A DNA stretch of 7,208 bases, from assembly GCA_013373005.1 (NCBI GenBank), contig JABXIP010000423.1, forward strand, positions 1 to 7,208, read 5' to 3'. This DNA is from Cytophagia bacterium. Its GTDB lineage: Bacteria; Bacteroidota; Bacteroidia; Cytophagales; Cyclobacteriaceae. The notes under the pieces are model-generated. The model did not search any database. It was not told the origin of the DNA and saw only the letters and a program-made list of their open reading frames with translations. Positions 1-6,044 of the stretch are shown here, in pieces. Within the stretch, counting starts at the first letter, position 1. The number at the start of each line of letters is the position of its first letter. Both the position numbers and the translations under genes were made by a program.

Positions 1-652
1 ATTTATGCCCCTTAAAGGCTATCAATCGACCTGCAATGATAATTTGCTTAGGAGCTTGACGATAATCTTCCTTTCCTTTACTCAGGTAATTCTCCGGCAT
101 ATCAAAGCCGTAATGAATGATTCTCATCCTTTCAGGCTTGCTCAAACCTGTTTGAATAAAGAAATTTCTAAGGCCTTGCGAGATAGTGAAAGAAGCCTTC
201 ATGCGTTTCTCAGCCCATTTACTCAAAAGAAAGTACGGAGTATTTGTTTGCTTTGAAGCATCGAAACCGAACTTAGAGGTAAAGGTATTGTCGTAACCAT
301 GCTTGGTTGAAACCAAAACAGGTTTAAGCCCCAGGAATGTCTTAATGAGTGCCAAGTAAAAATCTGCATGGATCAAATGGGTATGTACTAAATCATAACC
401 ATCATTCGCAATCTTCCTTATCTCTTTGAGGGTACCTAGTTTAGGGTATTTACCAATATTAACCTCATAAGTCTTGACCCCGATACTGTTTAGTCTATTT
501 ATAAACTCCCCTCCTTTGCCACCTTGGTAATCTGTATAAAGTCTCAAGAAGTCTACTTCAACTCCTTCAGCCAACAATCTAGGAATCACCTTTAAATGGT
601 AGTTCTCAGCACCAAAAATCCCACCCTCTTTTTGAACAAATAGGATTTTCAT
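1..652 (-). CDS. GT4-family glycosyltransferase, N-terminal part (cut by left edge)
   Basis: This frame is open from the ATG at 652-650 to the left edge, giving 217 residues with no stop. It reads as the N-terminal Rossmann-like domain of a GT-B, GT4-type glycosyltransferase, which transfers a sugar from a nucleotide-sugar donor to a lipid-linked glycan at the inner face of the cytoplasmic membrane. Visible signs are a start MKILFVQKEGGIFGAENY (Gly-rich loop, residues 10-14), the family-typical DLVHTHLIHADFY (87-99), STKHGYDN (115-122), SQGLRNFF (158-165), and an inter-domain junction IIIAGRLIAFKGHK (204-217), which normally opens the donor-binding domain. The C-terminal domain with the EX7E motif lies outside the window. 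The ATG overlaps the TGA of the upstream membrane-protein remnant (ATGA), which supports this start and suggests former translational coupling. Donor and acceptor sugars cannot be told. The fold assignment is firm; the specificity is unknown. Confidence 0.9.
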   Translation of the reverse strand, partial: MKILFVQKEGGIFGAENYHLKVIPRLLAEGVEVDFLRLYTDYQGGKGGEFINRLNSIGVKTYEVNIGKYPKLGTLKEIRKIANDGYDLVHTHLIHADFYLALIKTFLGLKPVLVSTKHGYDNTFTSKFGFDASKQTNTPYFLLSKWAEKRMKASFTISQGLRNFFIQTGLSKPERMRIIHYGFDMPENYLSKGKEDYRQAPKQIIIAGRLIAFKGHK

Positions 653-847
653 CTGATCAATAATTTCATAGAAGGCAACTCAACAAGTAAGCCATTATAC
701 ATCAAAAGCAACAGCCCAGTCCAATTGAACTGTGATACCGCTAGAAAAGCTAAAAACGTTGTCAAATACAAATCCTTAGAGCATAAAAAACACAAGAAGA
801 AATACAGCAGAACCTAAGGAGATATAAGTATCACAAGTCAGATGAAA
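649..847 (-). pseudogene. Degraded 3' end of a hydrophobic membrane protein (possible Wzy-type polymerase)
   Basis: Directly upstream of the GT4 start there is a reading frame of 54 sense codons (813-649). It ends in TGA overlapping the next ATG and has no start codon of its own near the front. Its product is strongly hydrophobic, for example TTFLAFLAVSQFNWTG followed by LLLLMYNGLL, and ends in a short polar tail. Immediately before it, in the neighbouring frame (847-776), are 23 more codons of similar hydrophobic character (ISLGSAVFLLVFF). Dropping one base from the six-A run at 785-790 joins the two into one continuous stretch of about 65 residues. No long frame continues the protein upstream of 850. 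This fits the tail of a multi-pass membrane protein whose 5' part was lost. O-antigen or exopolysaccharide polymerase (Wzy-like) is the natural candidate given the position among glycosyltransferases, but no diagnostic motif remains. A sequencing error at the A run would explain the frame change but not the missing 5' part. Confidence 0.5.
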
Positions 848-893
848 TTAGATTTGTCTGTTCAATTGGCCCCTCTGAATATCTTGTAACCCC

Positions 894-922
894 TTATTGA
901 TTTAGATTTTCTAAATCAATAA
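894..922. repeat. Perfect 13-bp inverted repeat with 3-nt loop
   Basis: The arm TTATTGATTTAGA at 894-906 is followed by TTT (907-909) and its exact reverse complement at 910-922. Transcribed from either strand it would form a strong but AT-rich hairpin. It is not followed by a T-run on either strand (GGGGTTAC follows on the minus strand, TATCCTG on the plus strand), so it is not a standard factor-independent terminator. It could be an mRNA-stabilising or processing hairpin between cistrons, an operator-like palindrome, or part of a decayed mobile element. Confidence 0.8.
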
Positions 923-952
923 TATCCTGTATTTCTAGTTAAAACCTACAAA

Positions 953-1027
953 TGCAAGGCATTCAAAATCTCCATAGAGTATTTCAAGACAACTCACATT
1001 ATCAAAATGCAAATACCTTGCCTTGCA
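953..1027. repeat. Spaced 9-bp inverted repeat
   Basis: TGCAAGGCA at 953-961 is the exact reverse complement of TGCCTTGCA at 1019-1027, with 57 nt between. In minus-strand RNA the stem could extend outward by a G-U and an A-U pair. A direct repeat AAATGCAA (950-957 and 1005-1012) lies in the same stretch. The right arm overlaps a second inverted pair, GCACTAG (1025-1031) and CTAGTGC (1069-1075), so the two pairings would compete or nest. The arrangement is compatible with a structured RNA or with the ends of a small decayed element; the sequence alone does not decide. Confidence 0.6.
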
Positions 1028-1165
1028 CTAGCATGTTGAACTTGTAACATTTTTTTAAATATTTTTTCCTAGTGCCAAAATACCCATTGATTCTTTGAGT
1101 TAATCTAATTCAACTTGGATAAAATTATATTGTTGATCACTAGGAAGAATAGGAGTAGCTAGTTT

Positions 1166-2242
1166 TTAACCTTCTACTAGTTTCAAAAATTGAGACCCTA
1201 TTTCAGCTATTGAGTATTGTGAAGCACTGTCACGAATAGTTTGGGCATCAAATCTTCCACTTTTCAAATCCCTAACCATTTGGTCTATACCTCGTGCGAT
1301 ACTCTTTGGGTTTTCTCTTTCAACTAAAATTCCCGTGGATTCGTCAACAACTTCATCTGCCCCTACGTAATCAGTTATCACCACTGGCAAACCACATGAG
1401 AAGGCCTCCAAAACCGCCAACGGGAAACCTTCAAATCTACTAGAACTCACAAAAAAATCATATTTCGAATTGGTTTCAAACACCGTAGTAGTGGCTGGAA
1501 GAAAATGTAAATTCTTCAAGCCTAATTCATTCATTCTCTTCTCATACTGCTCCAAATCTTCTCCATATCCATATACATCAATCTCAATTTCTTCTGTAAC
1601 AAGGCTCATAGCTTCAATAAGCACGTCATAACCTTTTTGGTAGGCAAATCTACCTAAGGATACTCCCCGCGGGAAATTCCTATTTATCCGTGAGAGATGG
1701 TTATGGTCATATTCAACAAAATTATTGATTACTGCTTTAGGTATAATACCAAGCTCATTTATGCATTCCTTCCTCTGTGCTTCAGTTAATGCTATTACGT
1801 TTGTCTTTGCATAGTTACATAATACTCTCATTTCAAACTTCTTAAGAAAAGTCAATAAACCATCATCGAATAAGAACTTTTGTTGAATAACATAAAGCAA
1901 AGTCCACTTTCCAGACAAAAAATTCAGTCTACTTAGTTGCCTAAAATTATTCGGCCCGTTCGCAAGCACAATGGCTCCTTTAGGAATGATTTTCAGTACT
2001 CGTCTATAGAATTGCCAAAGTCGAAAAGGACTATTTGTACTTGGTATATAAAATTCTAATAGCTTGACAGATGAATCCAATAGATCTATTAATTCTCCTT
2101 CCTTGGACTTATATAGTATCGTTACATCAAATCCTTGACTTAGAAGATAATTCGCCAATAGTACCCCATGCTTTTGGATTCCACCGATCTTAAAATTCCA
2201 CAAGAGGATAAAAAATTGGGGTTTCAAAATTTGATTATTCAT
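1166..2242 (-). CDS. GT4-family glycosyltransferase
   Basis: This 358-residue protein is full length for a GT4 (GT-B fold) enzyme. The N-terminal domain shows the glycine-rich acceptor-side loop FKIGGIQKHG (17-26). The C-terminal donor-binding domain opens with VSLGRFAYQKGYDVLIEA (194-211). The EX7E motif lies in RFEGFPLAVLEAFSCGLPV (Glu271 and Glu279), the usual retaining-enzyme signature that contacts the nucleotide-sugar, and is followed by GADEVVDESTGILV (294-307). No signal peptide or membrane segment is evident, so it should act in the cytoplasm on a membrane-linked glycan. The ATG at 2242 is preceded by GGAG at 2251-2248, five bases upstream, one of the better ribosome sites in the window. 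It is the last intact gene before the non-coding gap and follows the GT8 gene by 43 bp, within which sits a 10-bp palindrome (2261-2270). Sugar specificity cannot be read from the sequence. Confidence 0.93.
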   Translation of the reverse strand: MNNQILKPQFFILLWNFKIGGIQKHGVLLANYLLSQGFDVTILYKSKEGELIDLLDSSVKLLEFYIPSTNSPFRLWQFYRRVLKIIPKGAIVLANGPNNFRQLSRLNFLSGKWTLLYVIQQKFLFDDGLLTFLKKFEMRVLCNYAKTNVIALTEAQRKECINELGIIPKAVINNFVEYDHNHLSRINRNFPRGVSLGRFAYQKGYDVLIEAMSLVTEEIEIDVYGYGEDLEQYEKRMNELGLKNLHFLPATTTVFETNSKYDFFVSSSRFEGFPLAVLEAFSCGLPVVITDYVGADEVVDESTGILVERENPKSIARGIDQMVRDLKSGRFDAQTIRDSASQYSIAEIGSQFLKLVEG

Positions 2243-2285
2243 TGTCTCTCCAAGCTATCTCTTAGCTAAGCTACTCTTCTATATC

Positions 2286-3218
2286 TTATTGCGCAAAGAG
2301 CTTCTTCTCAAGGTTCCTTCTACTCCTAGCCACTTTAAGCTTACGGAAGGTTTTTAAGAGAAAGTTTTTTAGACTCTTGTCATTTACTGTGTACCCACTG
2401 TATGTCGTCATTCTTAAATAATGCCAATACCTCTTAGAAAGAGGATTTATATCTAAATAGTCCCAAGGTCTCATACTACCAGAGTAATGAATAACAACTG
2501 GATTTTCTATGGCATCCTTTAATGTCCTTTGAGAATAAGGCAAGTCTTCCATTTGAAATGGATAGAGGAGATAGTAATGGTGAAGGTTGTATTTTGGGGA
2601 GCAAATTTTCCAATTATTATAGAAAAGAGGATTCAGTGTATCCTGAGTTGGTGCACCGAGAATCTCTTCATATTTGAGAATATGCTCCATCGACTGTCCA
2701 GAAACACCCCATTCTCTCCATTTCTTCAAATCTATAAGACTAGCCCCACAATTAAAGTTGGTTTTTGAGTTTCTATGCTCTGGTTCTATACCAAACTTCC
2801 TGAAATTGCTTGGTCTTACCTCGGCAATCGCTGCGAGCAATTCATTGTCAGCAAGCGATTGATTATAAAACTCGCACAAATCACCGTCAACCACTAAATC
2901 CGTATCAAGAAGTAGTATTCGATCTAAATCCGACAAAATCTCACCAATGTTGAGCCTTAAATAGATGATCTTATAATACTGTTCTCCGTAGTGAAATTTA
3001 GTTTTTAGTGGAGGATATTTTGAATGATCAAAATCAATGTATTTGAACTTCACATCATCATTAGCAAACTCACTCGACAACTTAGAGTCGGTTTTACTGG
3101 CGTCATCTGTATAAACATAAATAGTAAATGCCAGATCTGGATGATTGTAAATAAGCGACCTTATCATTACAACCGCATGTTGCAAAAACGTCTGATCAAA
3201 AGTGACGAGTATATTCAT
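2286..3218 (-). CDS. GT8-family glycosyltransferase
   Basis: Retaining GT-A enzyme of family GT8, the group including LPS glucosyl/galactosyltransferases and GspA-like proteins, normally using UDP-glucose or UDP-galactose with Mn2+. Counting from the ATG at 3218 it has 310 residues, typical for the family. Visible motifs are the N-terminal strand NILVTFDQTFLQHAVVMIRS, the metal-binding DxD in RILLLDTDLVVDGDL (Asp105 and Asp107), NFNCGASLIDLKKW (about 154-167), TQDTLNPLFYNNW (191-203), and the C-terminal VIHYSGSMRPWDY with the family His (244) and Trp (252). The tail is basic (KTFRKLKVARSRRNLEKK) and may hold the enzyme at the membrane. Start choice: the ATG at 3218 shares one base with the TGA of the upstream GT4 gene (TGATG). 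A TTG one codon earlier (3221) is possible, since AGGA at 3233-3230 lies 8 bases from the TTG and 11 from the ATG. Confidence 0.94.
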   Translation of the reverse strand: MNILVTFDQTFLQHAVVMIRSLIYNHPDLAFTIYVYTDDASKTDSKLSSEFANDDVKFKYIDFDHSKYPPLKTKFHYGEQYYKIIYLRLNIGEILSDLDRILLLDTDLVVDGDLCEFYNQSLADNELLAAIAEVRPSNFRKFGIEPEHRNSKTNFNCGASLIDLKKWREWGVSGQSMEHILKYEEILGAPTQDTLNPLFYNNWKICSPKYNLHHYYLLYPFQMEDLPYSQRTLKDAIENPVVIHYSGSMRPWDYLDINPLSKRYWHYLRMTTYSGYTVNDKSLKNFLLKTFRKLKVARSRRNLEKKLFAQ

Positions 3219-4318
3219 CAATGTTTTCGTCCTAAGATGAGTTCGTAGTTCTTTAAAAAGCCTTTTGGAGATAATTCGAGATTATACATCTCCTTGCAAT
3301 TTTCTGATAGTCCGATAAGTTGATCTCTATTCTCCAGTATGTTAATCAATACAGATCGCAGATGATCTGAATCATTATTCTTAAACACAAACCCATTTAC
3401 ACCATCTTCTACAAGACATTTAGTGCCCGTTTCAGAACTTACAATAACCGGAACGGAGTAGGAAACAGCTTCATTTACAACATATCCATGCATTTCATAG
3501 CTTGAAGGAAGGATAAGTAAATCAGAGCTCTGATAGACTTTACCTATTTCTTCATGTGGTATATATCCCAATAGTTCATAATGGATATCAGCACTTTCTA
3601 ATTTTCCCAGAGTTTGTTGCGTATAGGCATCCTTATTTGAGTAATCTCCTGCTATTGATAGTTTATACCTGCTTTTATCTAAACCTCTTAATGCTTCAAT
3701 CAGAACAGTGTGATTTTTATATGATTGAGACTTGGCTATTAACAGAAGGTTGACCACATCATTTTTAAACCATGTCTTTTTACTTTCTACTTTATTATGA
3801 GGCAGTTGTATATAGTTGATTTTTTGATGAGGACTCAGTTGCTTTTCAAAAGCTTCATTGCTTCTGTATTTAACAGGAGTAATCCATTCTGTTTTAGGAA
3901 GAGCCAAAACAAGCTTTAGGAAAAAATCATTTTTTGCATTTTTTGGTCTGTATTTTGGCGACTGCGAATAAAGAATCACCTTTTTACAATACCATAAAGC
4001 AAAAACGAAATGAACCAGACCTATGCCACTAACTAATGGCCTTATTAAAACATATTCAGGCCTATTGACTCTATATTCTTGGAAAACCGAACGGATACTA
4101 GGTATAAAGGCCAGCAAGTCTTTCTTAAATAGTCTCTTCCCAAAAGATGAAAGCGAGGATGGTGGTGAAATAATTGGCTCAACAAGATCGTAAGTTTCCG
4201 TTTTGGTTTTAAGAATCACAAATAGCCTAATTGAATACCCAGCATTCTGAAGGGTTTCTATCAGACAGGCAATATTATCATGAAACCTATGATGAACGAT
4301 AAAGTGATTTTTATTCAT
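3218..4318 (-). CDS. GT4-family glycosyltransferase
   Basis: 366 residues, GT-B fold, GT4 type. The N-terminal domain begins MNKNHFIVHHRFHDNIACLI, where HHR followed by HDN stands in place of the common GG loop and probably marks a distinct subgroup; it contains YVLIRPLVSGIGLVHFVFALWYCKKVILYSQ (about 89-119), a hydrophobic strand-helix region. The C-terminal domain starts near VNLLLIAKSQSYKNHTVLIEAL (189-210). The EX7E motif is in SSYEMHGYVVNEAVSYSVPVIVS (Glu275 and Glu283), followed by GTKCLVEDGVNGFVF (298-312), the typical ribose/diphosphate-contacting end of the donor site. The ATG at 4318 is preceded by AGGAAA at 4326-4321, rather close to the start. The gene begins 22 bp after the sulfotransferase stop and ends by sharing one base with the GT8 start, so translational coupling is likely. 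Donor and acceptor are unknown. Confidence 0.92.
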   Translation of the reverse strand: MNKNHFIVHHRFHDNIACLIETLQNAGYSIRLFVILKTKTETYDLVEPIISPPSSLSSFGKRLFKKDLLAFIPSIRSVFQEYRVNRPEYVLIRPLVSGIGLVHFVFALWYCKKVILYSQSPKYRPKNAKNDFFLKLVLALPKTEWITPVKYRSNEAFEKQLSPHQKINYIQLPHNKVESKKTWFKNDVVNLLLIAKSQSYKNHTVLIEALRGLDKSRYKLSIAGDYSNKDAYTQQTLGKLESADIHYELLGYIPHEEIGKVYQSSDLLILPSSYEMHGYVVNEAVSYSVPVIVSSETGTKCLVEDGVNGFVFKNNDSDHLRSVLINILENRDQLIGLSENCKEMYNLELSPKGFLKNYELILGRKH

Positions 4319-4340
4319 TGTTTCCTAAAGCCCCCTCCCA

Positions 4341-5024
4341 TTAGAAGTCATAAGAGCCTAAGCGAAAGTCTTTCAAATAAACTGAGACTATTTTGTTCAC
4401 CATATCTTTCGAATAGTGAACAGCTTCTCTATTAGAGGTTGTGTTCCGCCTTTTCAAATCGGCCTTTATGCCAATCTTTTTAACCATTAAATTAAACCCC
4501 TGATCGAGCGATTCATAGTTAATTAAATGGTCTATCATCCTTCTACCGAAATAATCATTGACAAAACGATATTGAGGAATAAAATGAATATAGGCCTGAA
4601 CCTCTTTTGACTCTAAACCCTCAAGTACAAATTGTTCGTAACTATTGTATTTAGTTAGAACTTTTTGACTGAAGCTCTGATCAGCCTTATTACCTCCACC
4701 ATCTCTTAAATAAAAGTAAGCGGACTCTAGCCTATCAAAAGGGTTCCTAACTATGGCACATTTATAAAGCTCCTTGAATTCATTAGAGCTAATCAATACT
4801 TTGTAATCCACCGCTTTCTTGTGGCCGATAAGATTACCTCCAAATATAGGATAGCTTACGGCTTGTGAACCGGTTTTAGGAACCCTAATCAAAAGGAGAC
4901 CTTTGTCTCTAATCTGACGAAGCCCTTTTACTTCAAGATGATTTGGCTTATAAAATAATCCATTAATAGAATAACAGATCCTGTGCGGCAGAAGCTTAAG
5001 AATGCGCTGAATTAATATTCTCAA
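4341..5024 (-). CDS. Carbohydrate sulfotransferase (Sulfotransfer_2-like)
   Basis: 227 residues resembling PAPS-dependent sulfotransferases of the sulfotransferase-2 family, which move sulfate from 3'-phosphoadenylyl sulfate to a sugar hydroxyl. The 5'-phosphosulfate loop is IRVPKTGSQAVS (46-57; Lys50, Thr51, Gly52, Ser53). The 3'-phosphate site is CAIVRNPFDRLESAYFY (89-105; Arg93 and Ser101). HFIPQYRFV (147-155) matches the family's substrate-side segment, and the C-terminus (RNTTSNR, then VYLKDFRLGSYDF) follows the usual end pattern. The start is odd: no ATG occurs in frame before residue 163, and a stop lies ten codons upstream. TTG at 5024 is the best start because it gives the full nucleotide site plus a basic N-terminus; there is no obvious ribosome site. 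The gene sits 39 bp after one GT4 gene and 22 bp before another, implying that the cluster's glycan is sulfated. An early truncation of a formerly longer N-terminus is the alternative. Confidence 0.85.
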   Translation of the reverse strand: MRILIQRILKLLPHRICYSINGLFYKPNHLEVKGLRQIRDKGLLLIRVPKTGSQAVSYPIFGGNLIGHKKAVDYKVLISSNEFKELYKCAIVRNPFDRLESAYFYLRDGGGNKADQSFSQKVLTKYNSYEQFVLEGLESKEVQAYIHFIPQYRFVNDYFGRRMIDHLINYESLDQGFNLMVKKIGIKADLKRRNTTSNREAVHYSKDMVNKIVSVYLKDFRLGSYDF

Positions 5025-5063
5025 AACTAGAGAATTGGATATTGAGAATTAAGGCTACTTTGG

Positions 5064-6044
5064 TTATTCGAGTAGTTCATTAATTTGCTTACTCCATAAA
5101 TTGAATGTCAATAATAGCTGGGTTTGATACATACTTGATAACAACATAGCTTTTGCTTCACTTAGCTTAATAAGTGTGGAAATACCAATCTCAGCTGTTG
5201 CGCCATTTCCATTAGAAATTACAGGGCAACCACATAATGTAGCCTCCAATGCCGGCCAACCAAACCCTTCAGTGATTGATGGAAAAAGAAAAGCTGTTGC
5301 ATTTTGATAACAGAACTTTAAGTCTAAGTCGCTCAGATTCTCTACTCTGGTTATTCTGGGCTGTATATCTAAATATTTTATTAGTGCTTCGTTTAAATCA
5401 TTGAATGAACCTATTCTCAATAAATGGAATTCTTGTGGTAAATCAGCCAAAAGTTTTAATGACCATTGATTGTTCTTATACCAAGCATCGGTACCTACTG
5501 AAAGCAATATTTTCTTGCTCTTAAATAGGTCCATCAAAGTCCTATCCCCCGTTTCAACCCTAGCCTTATCAGTCCAAAATTGTTCTATACCATTATGTAC
5601 TACTTCTAAGTTCTGGTGTGCAGAGAACTTTGGTTTAAACTTCAACAAGTCGCTCTTGGTATGATTAGATACGCAAACCACCTTCTTTGCTCGCCACATT
5701 AGTCTTAAGAAAAACCGATAAAGAAGTTGGTGTACTTTAGGCGTTTTAGCCTCTTTGTAGAGTGTATGCAAATCATGACAAACCACTATAGTGTCACTAT
5801 GTATAAATGGCACCAAATAGCCATAGCGTTCGCTTATTACTAAATGTTTGCCTTTACTCTTTCTCTTTCGCCATGATATTAAAGGGTAATCTACATACTT
5901 AGCTTTTAGCCCACTTCCCATAGGACGAACAACTTCGTATGATATGCGATTCTCTTTTAACCCGCTGACCACTCCGTCAAAATAACGGTTCATACTGTAA
6001 CTATCTCCTAAGCTCGGGTAGATGAATACCTTTTCTCTATCCAT
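5064..6044 (-). CDS. GT4-family glycosyltransferase
   Basis: 326 residues, slightly short for a GT4 enzyme but with both halves of the GT-B fold. The N-terminal domain includes IVVCHDLHTLYKEAKTPK (86-103), a pattern seen in mannosyl- and rhamnosyl-type GT4 enzymes, then KKVVCVSNHTKSDLLKF (120-136) and VVHNGIEQFW (148-157). The donor domain starts ILLSVGTDAWYKNNQWSLKLL (179-199). The EX7E motif is in SITEGFGWPALEATLCGCPVI (Glu259 and Glu267), followed by NGATAEIG (280-287). The region after the EX7E motif is short, ending in a hydrophobic helix-rich tail. The ATG at 6044 lies inside the end of the preceding gene, overlapping it by 8 bp. There is no Shine-Dalgarno match, so initiation probably depends on coupling to the upstream cistron. 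Exact sugar specificity is unknown. Confidence 0.92.
   Translation of the reverse strand: MDREKVFIYPSLGDSYSMNRYFDGVVSGLKENRISYEVVRPMGSGLKAKYVDYPLISWRKRKSKGKHLVISERYGYLVPFIHSDTIVVCHDLHTLYKEAKTPKVHQLLYRFFLRLMWRAKKVVCVSNHTKSDLLKFKPKFSAHQNLEVVHNGIEQFWTDKARVETGDRTLMDLFKSKKILLSVGTDAWYKNNQWSLKLLADLPQEFHLLRIGSFNDLNEALIKYLDIQPRITRVENLSDLDLKFCYQNATAFLFPSITEGFGWPALEATLCGCPVISNGNGATAEIGISTLIKLSEAKAMLLSSMYQTQLLLTFNLWSKQINELLE

Larger units (their letters stand above)
850..1165. other. Non-coding, repeat-containing gap
   Basis: This AT-rich stretch of about 315 bp separates the end of a GT4 gene from the membrane-protein remnant. All minus-strand frames are broken by frequent stops; the longest pieces from an ATG are only about 10 to 20 codons, for example one starting at the ATG near 1050. 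None has a recognisable ribosome site or family. The content that stands out is a set of inverted repeats: a 13-bp hairpin at 894-922, a 9-bp pair at 953-961 and 1019-1027, a 7-bp pair at 1025-1031 and 1069-1075, and a weak 8-bp stem at 1095-1113. There is also a T/A-rich block at 1048-1068. No clear Bacteroidota promoter (TTTG near -33 with TAnnTTTG near -7) was found on the minus strand. It may be scar DNA from a lost gene or a decayed mobile element; this is inference. Confidence 0.6.

Noticed and set aside
5..256. Plus-strand open frame of 83 codons at the left edge
   Set aside because: It lies opposite the well-supported GT4 N-terminal domain on the minus strand and its product has no recognisable features.
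1095..1113. Weak 8-bp AT stem downstream of the 1166-2242 gene as a terminator
   Set aside because: The minus-strand version has a mismatch and no T-run follows, so it does not meet the pattern of a factor-independent terminator.
2261..2270. 10-bp palindrome CTTAGCTAAG upstream of the 1166-2242 gene
   Set aside because: It is perfect but short and AT-rich; alone it does not support an operator call.
2529..3248. Several plus-strand open frames of 62-79 codons
   Set aside because: They are antisense shadows of the GT8 gene, overlap each other and show no family resemblance.
4317..4341. Nine-codon frame (8 residues plus stop) from the ATG overlapping the sulfotransferase stop (TAATG)
   Set aside because: It ends at once at the next gene's start and is too short to support; the GGAG-rich stretch there more likely helps ribosome loading.
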